Source: JAICLK01 sp963742655 (GTDB taxonomy: Bacteria; Patescibacteriota; Saccharimonadia; Saccharimonadales; UBA4665). Taken from it: a stretch of DNA of 64,000 nt. The translations under genes and the position numbers were made by a program. The stretch covers positions 186,001 through 250,000 of the forward strand of contig CAVUMM010000005.1 of NCBI GenBank assembly GCA_963742655.1, in the 5' to 3' direction. Shown piece by piece: positions 1 through 7,886 of the stretch. Every line of letters begins with the position of its first letter. Position 1 is the stretch's first letter. The notes below the pieces were generated by a model. The model made no database searches. It worked only from the letters and a program-made list of their open reading frames with translations, and was not told the DNA's origin.

Positions 1-837
1 GCCAGGATTAACAGACAATGACCCGCACGAAGGATTAACCGTCGCAACCGGTACCTGCAATGGCACCGCCTGCCCGACAAGATTGGCGCATTCGCGGCGG
101 ATCCGGAACTTGGTGCCGTCAGGATTATTGAATACTACTTCATCACTCTGCTCTGTAGTGCCAGGGGGTATATCAAAAAATGCGTAATCCTTACTATCAT
201 CACCCGACGGCATGGATCCGTTCGCGTTCTCCGGGCAGCCAGTCGCAGGGTTATAGCTAAAGTTGCAGGCATGCATGGAATTAAGGTCGCCTGGGCCTAA
301 CGTCTGTGATACGTTCCAGCTGATCCACCCATGCGATCCGTAATAGGTAACATCCGCCACCCATGTCGCCCAGTTATCCTGCGCGTAATGAGCTCCGCCA
401 AAAGCACTCTGCGAATAGCCTTTGCCGGCGAGCTGCGAGCCTTTCAGCCCGAGCATGGTGTCCACGATAAAGGCTGCCCCGCCCTTGTTATAATTATAGT
501 TATAATTTCCATCGCAAGTAAGCGCAATATAATCGCATCCCAGGTATCCGCCAATCAGGTCCATGAACTCTTGCCGCGTATCGACGGATGACGGTATCGA
601 CCAGGATTTTCCTGCCGGAACGGTAAGGATGTTATAGCCCTGAATTCCGTAAGGAACAGACTTATACTCGCTAGTGCCGGTAAAGTATCCGTCGCACCTC
701 GCACGCCCGAACTGCCATGTGCCGCTGCAAACATCCGTAAAATTGCTTGCGCCTACCTGAGCCGGAATAGTTATGAAGCTGAATATAACGGTAAATGTTA
801 TGAGTCCGGCGCTGGCTAGCAATTGCTTTATTTTCAT
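1..837 (-). CDS. Secreted cysteine-containing protein, 3' end off the window
   Basis: The frame is open from an ATG at 837 to the window edge (279 codons), so the C-terminus is missing. The N-terminus is a clear Sec signal peptide: Lys-rich start, a hydrophobic stretch at about residues 8-24, and an A-x-A-like cleavage site before SNFTDVC. The mature part has many Cys residues, several Tyr/Asn-rich turns and no transmembrane segment, which suits an exported disulfide-bonded surface protein. Its ATG overlaps the stop of the upstream gene by 4 bp (ATGA), so the two are probably translationally coupled and act together. I do not recognise a named domain; function unknown. Confidence 0.75.
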   Translation of the reverse strand, partial: MKIKQLLASAGLITFTVIFSFITIPAQVGASNFTDVCSGTWQFGRARCDGYFTGTSEYKSVPYGIQGYNILTVPAGKSWSIPSSVDTRQEFMDLIGGYLGCDYIALTCDGNYNYNYNKGGAAFIVDTMLGLKGSQLAGKGYSQSAFGGAHYAQDNWATWVADVTYYGSHGWISWNVSQTLGPGDLNSMHACNFSYNPATGCPENANGSMPSGDDSKDYAFFDIPPGTTEQSDEVVFNNPDGTKFRIRRECANLVGQAVPLQVPVATVNPSCGSLSVNPG

Positions 838-1460
838 AGTTCTATCGGCTTGTTATTTTGTAAATCCTGAATTTCGGTCTGGTATTGCAGTACAACCTGT
901 TGTACCTGGCCGTTAAGGTTGGCCTGCGTGTGCAGTTGCTGCTTGGCAACTTGGACAATCTGCTGCATGAGCGGCATTAACTGCTTACGCTCACCGCTAG
1001 CATAGAGGGCACTAACCTCACCCTGCAGAGCGACGTATTTCAGGGATGTATCGAGCTTCATAGCCGCTTTGTACTCTGCCGCGGACTGGCTATACATCTT
1101 CAGATTGGTAAGTGCCGATGCTTTTTCCAGGTGTAATTGCGCTAGCTCTTTGGTGGTCAGGCTGAACCGGCCGGCCTGCGCGCCATTTATGAGCTGCGTG
1201 GTGGAGTCGGCGATCGTTTGGTAATCGAAATTTCTAAGCGCGGCCGCCAAACTAACCTGTAGCGTCTGCTGCGCCGCCGAGTTCGTTGCCTTATCACCGT
1301 TGCCGGAAGATTTGAAATACCAGAACAAAATTCCCGCGATAACAATGACCAGAAGTAATACCGCCACACTCAAAGTCCGCCGATTCAGCCAGGCCGTCCG
1401 GTATGTGGGCACGAAAACATTAGCTTGCCCTGCTTCTTTGCTGCCTTTTTTACGGGACAT
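834..1460 (-). CDS. Single-pass membrane protein, helical extracytoplasmic domain
   Basis: About 208 residues from the chosen ATG at 1460 (MSRKKG). A start at 1487 is possible but would sit upstream of the predicted promoter. A Lys/Arg-rich cytoplasmic tail of about 30 residues is followed by one transmembrane helix (LSVAVLLLVIVIAGILFWYF) and a helix-rich outer domain with an Ala/Leu pattern reminiscent of TPR repeats. An extended -10 box (TGCTATACT) lies 9 nt before the ATG, so the leader is very short. It overlaps the secreted-protein gene by 4 bp. The pair may form a membrane-anchored complex at the surface; this is inference from context only. Confidence 0.7.
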   Translation of the reverse strand: MSRKKGSKEAGQANVFVPTYRTAWLNRRTLSVAVLLLVIVIAGILFWYFKSSGNGDKATNSAAQQTLQVSLAAALRNFDYQTIADSTTQLINGAQAGRFSLTTKELAQLHLEKASALTNLKMYSQSAAEYKAAMKLDTSLKYVALQGEVSALYASGERKQLMPLMQQIVQVAKQQLHTQANLNGQVQQVVLQYQTEIQDLQNNKPIEL

Positions 1461-1523
1461 CTCGCTAAAAGTATAGCAAAAGCGCAAGCGCTATGATACT
1501 TAAAAAAATTTCACTCTTTCTGT

Positions 1524-1529
1524 TATACT
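1524..1529 (+). promoter_or_regulatory. -10 box of ychF
   Basis: TATACT lies 20 nt before the ychF ATG, with no good -35 box. It faces away from the TATACT that serves the gene on the other strand, so 1465-1545 is a divergent promoter region. The resulting leader contains AGGGAG, which sets the ychF start at 1550. Confidence 0.5.
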
Positions 1530-1549
1530 CCCCAGGGAGATTACAGATT

Positions 1550-2635
1550 ATGGCAGGACTTTCTATCGCAATCGTTGGATTACCGAATGTTGGCAAATCT
1601 ACACTTTTTAACGCACTGACCGACAGCAACGCGCTGGCGGCAAATTATCCGTTCGCCACAATCGAGCCGAATACCGGCGTCGTGCCGGTACCTGATGCAC
1701 GGTTGCAAAAACTGGCAGACATGTACCACACGCAGAAAATAGTGCCGGCGACGGTTACGTTTGTTGATGTCGCCGGATTAGTGGCCGGCGCCAGCAAAGG
1801 CGAAGGGCTCGGCAATCAATTTTTGAGTCATATCCGCAGTTGTAATGCGATCGTGCAAGTCGTCCGGGCATTTGACGATCCGAACGTTACGCATGTTGAT
1901 TCAGAACATAATCCGCAAAACGATATCGACGTCATAAACACGGAACTTGTTTTGGCCGACCTGCAAACGGTCGAAAAGCGTCTGCCTAAATTCGAAAAAG
2001 AAGCCCGCGCAAATCCAAAACTCAAACCCGAACTTGAAACTCTGCAAAAAATCCAAACCCTGCTCAATTCGGGCACGCCGTTGTGGGCTGTAGACGGCAT
2101 AGATTACGAGCACATCGCAGACCTGTTCCTTATAACGACCAAGCCGATTATTTATGTATTCAATGTTGATGAAACAGGTTTGAGCGACAGTAATAAACAG
2201 GTAGCATTAAAACAAATAGTAGCACCGTCGAGTGCACTATTTATTTGTGCAAAACTAGAGGATGAACTGCGCGGCCTTGATGAGCCAGACCGCGAAGAAT
2301 TGCTTGAAAGCTACGGCCAAAAAGAGTCCGGACTGACTCAACTTATCCATGCCGCATACGACACGTTGGGCCTGCAGAGTTACCTGACTGCCGGCGAAAA
2401 GGAAGTTCGCGCCTGGACGATCCGCAAAGGCGCCACTGCCCCGCAAGCCGCCGGTGCCATTCATACGGATTTTGAAAAAGGTTTCATCGCCGCCCAAATT
2501 GTAAATTATCAGGACCTCATCGACGCCGGCTCGGAAGCCGCTGCGCGCTCAGCCGGCAAAATCCGCACTGAAGGCAAAGACTACATTATGCAACCGGACG
2601 ACGTCGTTGAATTCAGGTTCAATGTAAGCAAGTAA
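1550..2635 (+). CDS. ychF: Redox-regulated ATPase/GTPase YchF
   Basis: A 361-residue Obg-family P-loop NTPase of usual length. The Walker A motif GLPNVGKST is at residues 10-18. The YchF signature NYPFATIEPN is close behind it, DVAGLVAGASKGEGLGNQFL carries the G3/switch region, and the last ~85 residues form the TGS domain ending in DDVVEFRFNV. YchF binds ATP in preference to GTP and associates with ribosomes. I chose the ATG at 1550 because AGGGAG lies 10 nt upstream; the in-frame ATG at 1493 would add 19 hydrophobic residues not typical of the family and precedes the promoter. Convergent with the PH-domain gene. Confidence 0.95.
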   Translation: MAGLSIAIVGLPNVGKSTLFNALTDSNALAANYPFATIEPNTGVVPVPDARLQKLADMYHTQKIVPATVTFVDVAGLVAGASKGEGLGNQFLSHIRSCNAIVQVVRAFDDPNVTHVDSEHNPQNDIDVINTELVLADLQTVEKRLPKFEKEARANPKLKPELETLQKIQTLLNSGTPLWAVDGIDYEHIADLFLITTKPIIYVFNVDETGLSDSNKQVALKQIVAPSSALFICAKLEDELRGLDEPDREELLESYGQKESGLTQLIHAAYDTLGLQSYLTAGEKEVRAWTIRKGATAPQAAGAIHTDFEKGFIAAQIVNYQDLIDAGSEAAARSAGKIRTEGKDYIMQPDDVVEFRFNVSK

Positions 2636-2670
2636 TCGGGTTGGTTGAAAATATCTACAGGCGCGAACCC

Positions 2671-3333
2671 TTACGCGCCCGAGCTCACCTGCTGTCCAAG
2701 TGGATTGTAAATTTCATCCGGCATGGCATAGCGGCCAATTCGCCGGTTCTGGTGGCGGTGGAAATGCGGCAGCTTCGTGTAAGTGTATGCCCCCAAAGTG
2801 CTGGCGGCATCACTCAAAGTTTGGCTTTGGCTGGCTGGTTGAGTATTTTGTGCGGCCATATTAGGAACATATGTCGCAGGCTGCGATTGCTGAAGTTGCT
2901 GCGTAGCCATCGCCTGGAACTGATGCGCCATGTAGTAGTACTGTCGTATTTCAATTACCCGTTGCTGCACGTAGCTCAAAAGCGCGCGCAACCGATGCTG
3001 GTTCCAGCTGTTAAATGTAATGGTTTTGGTGGTAGTGCAAATATGCGCCGAGGCACCGAAGAGATTGTTGTGGTAGCCAAATTCGCTGATTGTTTCAAAC
3101 CGTATGTCACCCACACTTAAGGAATTCAGTGGCTTTTTATCTACCAGCAGTACCCGATGATCTGTGGCGCAGAGCAGCGCAAAACCACCTTCGTAATGCC
3201 CGTTCACACAGTGAGCAATCGTCTCGGTCTCCATCAGTATATGCTTCAGTTCGGCCAGCTCGGAACGTCCCCAAAAACGAATATTGCAGCCTATCCGTGC
3301 AAGCTGCTTGTCTACTTCCTCTTGAGTTACCAT
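2671..3333 (-). CDS. Bacterial PH-domain protein
   Basis: 220 residues. Residues ~30-135 match the bacterial PH fold of the bPH_3 type: a short helical start, then GGFALLCATDHRVLLVDKK, a beta-rich region, and a closing helix around LRALLSYVQQRVIEI. The last ~75 residues are Gln/Pro/Ala-rich and probably disordered. There is no signal peptide or membrane span. Such domains usually bind lipid headgroups or proteins at the membrane; the partner is unknown. The start is fixed by an unusually complete Shine-Dalgarno, AAAGGAGGT, 4 nt before the ATG. It is divergent from the Crp/Fnr gene and shares a 154-bp regulatory region with it. Confidence 0.8.
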   Translation of the reverse strand: MVTQEEVDKQLARIGCNIRFWGRSELAELKHILMETETIAHCVNGHYEGGFALLCATDHRVLLVDKKPLNSLSVGDIRFETISEFGYHNNLFGASAHICTTTKTITFNSWNQHRLRALLSYVQQRVIEIRQYYYMAHQFQAMATQQLQQSQPATYVPNMAAQNTQPASQSQTLSDAASTLGAYTYTKLPHFHRHQNRRIGRYAMPDEIYNPLGQQVSSGA

Positions 3334-3426
3334 GAAGACCTCCTTTGTGGGTTTTTGATTACCACCCTCAGGCTTTACTTTATGTTTAACTTGTTGCTTA
3401 GTCGGTTACCTTCTTCACAGTTTGCC

Positions 3427-3442
3427 TGCGATTAATATCACA
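3427..3442. promoter_or_regulatory. Crp-like operator candidate
   Basis: TGCGA-N6-TCACA differs by one base from the classical Crp palindrome TGTGA-N6-TCACA. It lies 45 bp upstream of a Crp/Fnr-family gene and about 93 bp upstream of the divergent PH-domain gene, a natural place for autoregulation. Inferred from sequence similarity only. Confidence 0.4.
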
Positions 3443-3487
3443 CGGATGGTAGGCACCCCTGGTTAACTATGACATAATTAAGATATT

Positions 3488-4138
3488 ATGTTGGCGAATA
3501 GAAAACAGACCCGCGAATTCGTCGCGCTTTTTCATGACCATGGCACGAATTTAAGCTACAAAAAGGGCGAATTCATCATTCGGCCCGGAGATACCCCGAC
3601 CGGCATATTCTATATTGATTCAGGAACCGTCAAAGCTTACGATATCACGAAGTACGGCGAAGAAAATTTACTCGCCATTCGCAAGCCGGACGAGATCTTT
3701 CCGCTGATTTGGGCCTTCACCGGCAAAGGCCGCCAAATTATTTACGAAACGCTGGCGCCGACGGTCGTATGGCGCGTCAGCCGCGAATTCTTTATGCAGT
3801 CGGTTTACGAGCGCCCTGATATTATCTTCCCTTTCCTGGACATAATCCTCGAGATGTACCGCATACATTCAGAGCGCATCTTAAACCTTGAATACCGCAG
3901 CGTTCGCGAACGGCTTATTTCATTCTTGCTTATAATGGCCGGCCGATTCGGGGAACAAACCCCAGAAGGCTTGGTGATTAACGTACCGCTCAGGCATCAG
4001 GATATCGCCAGCTCGATCAATTCCAGCCGCGAGACTACGAGCCGAGAAATGGTGGCGCTGGAACGCAAGCAGCTTATCACGAATACCCAGGCCATCATCA
4101 CGCTTCGCGACATCGAGCAGCTGCGCACTTATTTATAG
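3488..4138 (+). CDS. Crp/Fnr family transcriptional regulator
   Basis: 216 residues. The N-terminal cyclic-nucleotide-binding-type beta-roll (about residues 20-115) contains GEFIIRPGDTPTGIFYIDSGTVKAY. It is followed by the dimer helix and a C-terminal winged HTH, where the recognition region SINSSRETTSREMVALERKQLI fits the HTH_CRP family. I see no Cys set for an Fe-S cluster, so it is not an FNR-type oxygen sensor, and the effector cannot be told from sequence. No Shine-Dalgarno precedes the ATG; a CATAAT box 9 nt upstream suggests a very short leader. A Crp-like palindrome lies just upstream. Confidence 0.9.
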   Translation: MLANRKQTREFVALFHDHGTNLSYKKGEFIIRPGDTPTGIFYIDSGTVKAYDITKYGEENLLAIRKPDEIFPLIWAFTGKGRQIIYETLAPTVVWRVSREFFMQSVYERPDIIFPFLDIILEMYRIHSERILNLEYRSVRERLISFLLIMAGRFGEQTPEGLVINVPLRHQDIASSINSSRETTSREMVALERKQLITNTQAIITLRDIEQLRTYL

Positions 4139-4144
4139 GCGAGG

Positions 4145-4801
4145 CTATTGCCACTTGCGCATGATCCGTTCAAGTACCTGCACGATCACTTTATGCGGCG
4201 GCACGTCACGCACATCATAGTAGTGATCGGTCGTGATGTAGTCGTGAACGACATTCAGGCAGTAAATCTCATCACCCAGCACGTGCATGCGGTCGACGGC
4301 AGGCACGCTGGCAAGCGGTGCTGCAATGACGAGCTTTTGATACTTGATACTTTTTAATACTTCGGCAGCGACATCCAGCGAAAAACCGCTCGTCAGCCCG
4401 TCAGAAACCAGAATAATTACCCTGCCATGCAACAAATCCCTGCGCAACAATCCGCCGGCGCCCAGAAGTTCATGCATTTGCGACAGTTTGGTGCTTTTAA
4501 CTCCCTCTATGTAGTTATGGTATTCGGCTACCAGTTCGTCGATCTCCCCCGGGCTGTACAGGCCATTGTATGCGAATGAACCGTCATCGCTTAACCCCCC
4601 GATCGGCAAACCTTCGCGCGGCAATTCAATCGGCTCAACAAGCAGCATTCCGAGCGGTGCATGCAAACGCAGCGCGATCTGCGCGCCCGTAATCACACTT
4701 CCGTCACTAAGACCAATGACCGCACAGTTATCGCCTGTATGATTTTTTGCAATTTCATCGGCGAGCATCTTACCGGCTTCGGTACGACTCGCAAAGTACA
4801 T
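4145..4801 (-). CDS. Predicted phosphoribosyltransferase
   Basis: 218 residues with a type I phosphoribosyltransferase fold. The PRPP-binding loop appears as VIILVSDGLTSG (residues ~128-139), a variant of the usual acidic-pair-DG-x-x-TG motif in which Ser replaces the first acidic residue. The N-terminal region GLSDGSVITGAQIALRLHAP also fits the COG1926-type predicted phosphoribosyltransferases. Substrate unknown; the altered loop could mean a regulatory role. It lies convergent to the Crp/Fnr gene with a 6-bp gap and downstream of tlyA. Confidence 0.75.
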   Translation of the reverse strand: MYFASRTEAGKMLADEIAKNHTGDNCAVIGLSDGSVITGAQIALRLHAPLGMLLVEPIELPREGLPIGGLSDDGSFAYNGLYSPGEIDELVAEYHNYIEGVKSTKLSQMHELLGAGGLLRRDLLHGRVIILVSDGLTSGFSLDVAAEVLKSIKYQKLVIAAPLASVPAVDRMHVLGDEIYCLNVVHDYITTDHYYDVRDVPPHKVIVQVLERIMRKWQ

Positions 4802-4835
4802 ATGTTTAATAGTTTAGCAGCTAAAACACAAAACG

Positions 4836-5564
4836 TTACAGTTTCCTGAGTTTATAAAAGCGCTCTTGATTGCCCTTCGCCCCTGTAATCTGCGAATCAG
4901 CCTTGTCGATAATTACACAATAATTCGTTGCCCAAACTTCAAAAGCTTTTAATATGTCGCGTCGCATGCGGTCATTTTTTATGACACCTTTGTGTTTGAG
5001 ATTTGACGTCGTTGCCTCAAACTGCGGCTTTACCATCGCGATTATTTCAGTTTTACGCGCGCTGAGTATTACGATATGGGGCAAGATTTCGCGCAAACTG
5101 ATGAAGCTTACGTCGATAACCACGATGTCAGGCACACTCGGCAGTTTGTCCATATCTCGGATATCTGTCTGCTCGTAGAGATTGATGCGCGCATCACCGC
5201 GCAGGCTTGCATGTAGTTGTTCGGTACCAACCTCTACGGCGATCACCCTCTGCGCGCCATGTTTCAGCGCGTAATCCGTAAATCCCCCCGTCGAACTGCC
5301 AACGTCCAGCACTACTTTGTCTTTGAACACAAGCCCGAGAACTTCGGCGACCGACGCCAGCTTTAGCGCCGCGCGTGACACGTATTGCTCTGATGCAGTC
5401 AGCTTGATAATTGATTCTGCGCCGACAAAATGCCCCGGCTTGGATACGACCATGCCATTGACCTGCACCTCGCCAAGTTTTATATAGCTCTCAGCCTGGC
5501 TGCGCGTCGCCACCAGCCCGCGCGCCACAAGCGACTGATCAAGCCGCTGTTTAGCGTTCGCCAA
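4836..5564 (-). CDS. tlyA: TlyA-family rRNA methyltransferase
   Basis: 242 residues. An N-terminal S4 RNA-binding domain (about 1-60) is followed by an FtsJ-like Rossmann methyltransferase; the SAM motif VVLDVGSSTGGFTDYAL is at residues ~84-100, and VIDVSFISLREILP and MVKPQFE are the later family motifs. TlyA enzymes 2'-O-methylate cytidines in 16S and 23S rRNA. Length and motif order are normal. Its start overlaps the end of the upstream 2H phosphoesterase gene by 14 bp, giving an operon of 38-aa peptide, 2H phosphoesterase and tlyA. Confidence 0.92.
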   Translation of the reverse strand: MANAKQRLDQSLVARGLVATRSQAESYIKLGEVQVNGMVVSKPGHFVGAESIIKLTASEQYVSRAALKLASVAEVLGLVFKDKVVLDVGSSTGGFTDYALKHGAQRVIAVEVGTEQLHASLRGDARINLYEQTDIRDMDKLPSVPDIVVIDVSFISLREILPHIVILSARKTEIIAMVKPQFEATTSNLKHKGVIKNDRMRRDILKAFEVWATNYCVIIDKADSQITGAKGNQERFYKLRKL

Positions 5565-6027
5565 ACCGAACCTCCCCGATTATTTCTTTTTGCACGCCCT
5601 TTTGTTCAATGATATACAAACTCGCACACGAAAATCTATCGCCGCGTCGTAACGCTCCGGACTTTTGCGCAGTTATATGGGCCCGAAAATCACGCTTTGA
5701 TTTCGTAGTCTCGTCTACAAGCCACGCATGTTGCCGACGCAAATAGCCGCGCACGCGACTTTCAATTCCCGCAAAAGACGTTGGAGACTGGACGACTGCC
5801 GCAAGTTTGCTTTTCTGATGGCCGAACCGTACGTTTTCCTCGCCAATCACTACCTGAAATGGCGCAACGCCAGCCAGTTCCTGGCGCAAATCTATGACAA
5901 GATTTAAAGTATCTATTTCTACTCGAAACCACGGCACGACAGTTACATGAAGCAGCCAATCTTTAAAGCTGAACCCGACCTGACGAGGCTCGGTCAGAGC
6001 GCAAATTAGTCTGTCGCCCGGCAGCAT
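5551..6027 (-). CDS. 2H phosphoesterase (2'-5' RNA ligase family)
   Basis: 158 residues with the two H-x-T motifs that define the 2H superfamily: HVT at residues 27-29 (LLHVTVVPWF) and HIT at 116-118 (FRAHITAQ). The spacing is right for LigT/ThpR-like proteins, which cleave 2',3'-cyclic phosphates or join 2'-5' RNA ends. It sits 4 bp after a 38-codon membrane peptide and overlaps tlyA, so an RNA-related role beside an RNA methyltransferase is plausible. The exact substrate is not predictable. Confidence 0.82.
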   Translation of the reverse strand: MLPGDRLICALTEPRQVGFSFKDWLLHVTVVPWFRVEIDTLNLVIDLRQELAGVAPFQVVIGEENVRFGHQKSKLAAVVQSPTSFAGIESRVRGYLRRQHAWLVDETTKSKRDFRAHITAQKSGALRRGDRFSCASLYIIEQKGVQKEIIGEVRFGER

Positions 6028-6031
6028 ACTA

Positions 6032-6148
6032 TCAATGTCCCGGTATCAGGACTGAGGCACCAACTGCGAAAATACCGATAATAACAGCCAGCCCAAGTGT
6101 GTCCCATAATAATTCGGCCGTAGTTGGTGTCTCTCCGCTTTTTGCCAT
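6032..6148 (-). CDS. 38-residue single-span membrane peptide
   Basis: A short ORF opening at an ATG at 6148 and ending in TGA four bases before the 2H phosphoesterase start. The product begins MAKSGETPTTAELLW, has one transmembrane helix (about residues 18-35) and ends PGH. Support: a perfect TATAAT ends 6 nt before the ATG, so the mRNA would be leaderless; the ORF exactly fills the gap between efp and the next gene; and the hydrophobic pattern is clean. No homologue recognised. It may be a small membrane subunit or a regulator of the operon. Confidence 0.6.
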   Translation of the reverse strand: MAKSGETPTTAELLWDTLGLAVIIGIFAVGASVLIPGH

Positions 6149-6154
6149 ACTCTA

Positions 6155-6160
6155 ATTATA
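6155..6160 (-). promoter_or_regulatory. -10 box of a leaderless operon
   Basis: TATAAT followed by 6 nt and then ATG places transcription start at the start codon of the 38-aa peptide. There is no recognisable -35. It lies directly downstream of the efp stop. Confidence 0.5.
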
Positions 6161-6164
6161 CTCG

Positions 6165-6725
6165 TTAGACGCGAGACCTATACGCGCCCGTCGCGGTATC
6201 GACCGATATCACATCGCCTTGTTTGATGAATGCCGGTACTTTGATTTTGATTCCCGTTTCCAACTCGGCATCCTTTTGGATGGCGTTAGCGGTGTCGCCT
6301 TTTACGACGTCTTCGGTGTAGGTAACTTTCAGCGGCACGTTTTTGGGCAGATCCACGTTAATCGGCCGGTCGTTGAAAAATTGTAATGTGACTTTATCGC
6401 CTTCTTTGAGATAGCCGGCCCCATCGCCAATTAGATCGCTCGGTACTTCGAATTGCTCGAACGACTCTTCGTTCATGAAGTAAAATTTGGTGCCGTCGTT
6501 GTAAAGATATTGCACGTTCTGGTTTGTTACGTCCGCGTTGTCGAGCTGTTCATTGCCTTTAAATGTTTTTTCCAGCACCTTGCCGTCAACCAGGCTTTTG
6601 ATGCGTACATTGACAATCGAACCGCCGCGGCCCATCACCTTTTGCGCGTACTCAACCACACGATACGGATTGCCTTCCCATTGGAACACCGTGCCCTTTT
6701 TTAGATCTGTAATACTAAGTGCCAT
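6165..6725 (-). CDS. efp: Elongation factor P
   Basis: 186 residues, the normal length, with KOW-like domain I and two OB domains ending in the family signature region (ETGIKIKVPAFIKQGDVISVDTATGAYRSRV spans it). EF-P rescues ribosomes stalled at polyproline. The tip loop reads KVMGRGGS, so Arg33 occupies the place of the usual modifiable Lys. No EpmA, YmfI or EarP modifier is in the window. AAGGAG lies 12 nt before the ATG. Last gene of the rpsF-ssb-rpsR-unknown-efp group. Confidence 0.95.
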   Translation of the reverse strand: MALSITDLKKGTVFQWEGNPYRVVEYAQKVMGRGGSIVNVRIKSLVDGKVLEKTFKGNEQLDNADVTNQNVQYLYNDGTKFYFMNEESFEQFEVPSDLIGDGAGYLKEGDKVTLQFFNDRPINVDLPKNVPLKVTYTEDVVKGDTANAIQKDAELETGIKIKVPAFIKQGDVISVDTATGAYRSRV

Positions 6726-6741
6726 ATGTATTTAAATCTCC

Positions 6742-7062
6742 TTATTTTCCTGATTTGATCAGTTCAACTATCTTGTCGAGCGTGTCCAGATATTTTGCCA
6801 GCTCGCTATCGCTCACCACGCTAAAAAGCTGCGCGATACGAAATGCACCCTCAAGCTTATCGACCCGCCGTAATGCATCTGCAGTGGAATCGCCGCGCTG
6901 CAATGACGCCACAAGCTCTGCCGCAGCTTTGCGTAAATCTAGCAATGTCGTTTCTGCCGGCAGCTGGCCTTGATAGGCAGGCAGATTCGCCTCCGGCATG
7001 GCATGGATGCGTTCGGCCAGCTTTTTGGCCTCAACTAATGACGCTTGTCGCTGCCGTGTCAT
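6742..7062 (-). CDS. Small helical protein between rpsR and efp, unknown
   Basis: 106 residues from the ATG at 7062 (MTRQRQ); a GTG at 7068 is an alternative. It looks all alpha-helical with a Leu/Ala heptad flavour (LRKAAAELVASLQRGDSTADALRRVDKLEG), no Cys, no membrane span and no domain I recognise. It starts about 20 bp after the rpsR stop and ends 16 bp before efp, so it is co-transcribed with translation genes. GGGGTG upstream may serve as a ribosome binding site. Position suggests a translation-linked role, which is inference. Confidence 0.6.
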   Translation of the reverse strand: MTRQRQASLVEAKKLAERIHAMPEANLPAYQGQLPAETTLLDLRKAAAELVASLQRGDSTADALRRVDKLEGAFRIAQLFSVVSDSELAKYLDTLDKIVELIKSGK

Positions 7063-7082
7063 ACGCACACCCCGTTACTATT

Positions 7083-7286
7083 TTAGTTGCTGGCCACAAA
7101 CGGCAACAGCGCGATATGACGTGCGCGTTTGATGGCTTTTGCCAGCTGACGCTGCTGACTTTCGGTCAACCCCGTCTTCTTGCGCGTTTCAATCTGTCCA
7201 TATTGGTTCACGTAACTCTGCAACGTCTTGAAATCCTTGTAATCAAAAAACGCTACGTCAGTCTTGTGTTTAAAAATCTTCGCCAT
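7083..7286 (-). CDS. rpsR: 30S ribosomal protein bS18
   Basis: 67 residues containing the bS18 core: FDYKDFKTLQSYVNQYGQIETRKKTGLTESQQRQLAKAIKRARHIALLPF is spread over residues 14-63. It assembles with bS6 on the central domain of 16S rRNA. The N-terminus is short and lacks a zinc-type Cys cluster. GGGAG precedes the ATG and sits in a CCC-GAA-GGG mini-hairpin. It follows ssb with a structured 113-nt spacer. Confidence 0.95.
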   Translation of the reverse strand: MAKIFKHKTDVAFFDYKDFKTLQSYVNQYGQIETRKKTGLTESQQRQLAKAIKRARHIALLPFVASN

Positions 7287-7303
7287 AATTCTCCCTTCGG
7301 GTA

Positions 7304-7330
7304 ATGAGACAAGCCTGCGGTTTTTCTCAT
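7304..7330 (-). promoter_or_regulatory. Hairpin in the rpsR 5' region
   Basis: In the mRNA, ATGAGA and TCTCAT pair around a 15-nt loop containing CCG, just upstream of CCCGAAGGGAG, which could sequester the rpsR ribosome binding site. A bS6:bS18 feedback site is known in many bacteria and uses a CCG in a loop; whether this is one is speculative. Confidence 0.3.
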
Positions 7331-7399
7331 CGCGCCGGGCGCCGGAATGAATCCGTCGCTCGGGCTGCTCTTTTCCCTTCCTTGCTATTAAATCTGTTC

Positions 7400-7870
7400 T
7401 TAAAACGGAATATCATCTAAATTGATTGGTTCGTCGCCAATATCCTCGATAACGACGTCATCCTGTTTCTTGCCGCTCGCTTTTGTCGAGCCCGGCGAAC
7501 TTGCCGCCGGCTGCGATGAGCTTGCGCCGCCATCGCCAACGCCGCCCCCCACAAAATTGAAATCTTCAACGATTACTTCAACCTTGCTGCGCTTATTCCC
7601 GTCCTGTTCCCAACTGCGCTGGTCCAGTCGGCCGCTCACCAATAATGCACGACCCTTTTGCAAATATTGTGCGATAATCTCACCTGTTTTACCCCAAGCA
7701 ACGCAGTCGATGTAGCTGACACTCTCCTGGTTGCTGCCGTCTTGGCTGCGCCATGTACGGTTGACTGCTAACGAAAAATTCGTGACACTTTGGCCGCTTG
7801 GCGTAGTCCGCGTTTCGGGATCCCGTGTGAGATTGCCCATCAATATTACTTTGTTAAAACCCTTTGCCAT
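7400..7870 (-). CDS. ssb: Single-stranded DNA-binding protein
   Basis: 156 residues. The OB fold covers ~1-110 (MAKGFNKVILMGNLTRDPE, then VSYIDCVAWGKTGEIIAQYL and KGRALLVSGRL). A Gly/Ser/Ala-rich linker follows, ending in the acidic tip DDIPF that recruits partner proteins. Length and architecture are normal for bacterial SSB. GGAGGAG lies just upstream of the ATG. It is separated from rpsF by a heptad-repeat element. Confidence 0.97.
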   Translation of the reverse strand: MAKGFNKVILMGNLTRDPETRTTPSGQSVTNFSLAVNRTWRSQDGSNQESVSYIDCVAWGKTGEIIAQYLQKGRALLVSGRLDQRSWEQDGNKRSKVEVIVEDFNFVGGGVGDGGASSSQPAASSPGSTKASGKKQDDVVIEDIGDEPINLDDIPF

Positions 7871-7886
7871 ATCACTCCTCCGGATT

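Noticed and set aside
331..591. 86-aa plus-strand ORF at the window start
   Set aside because: Opposite a long open minus-strand frame with a signal peptide and an ATGA overlap to its neighbour, which is clearly the gene.
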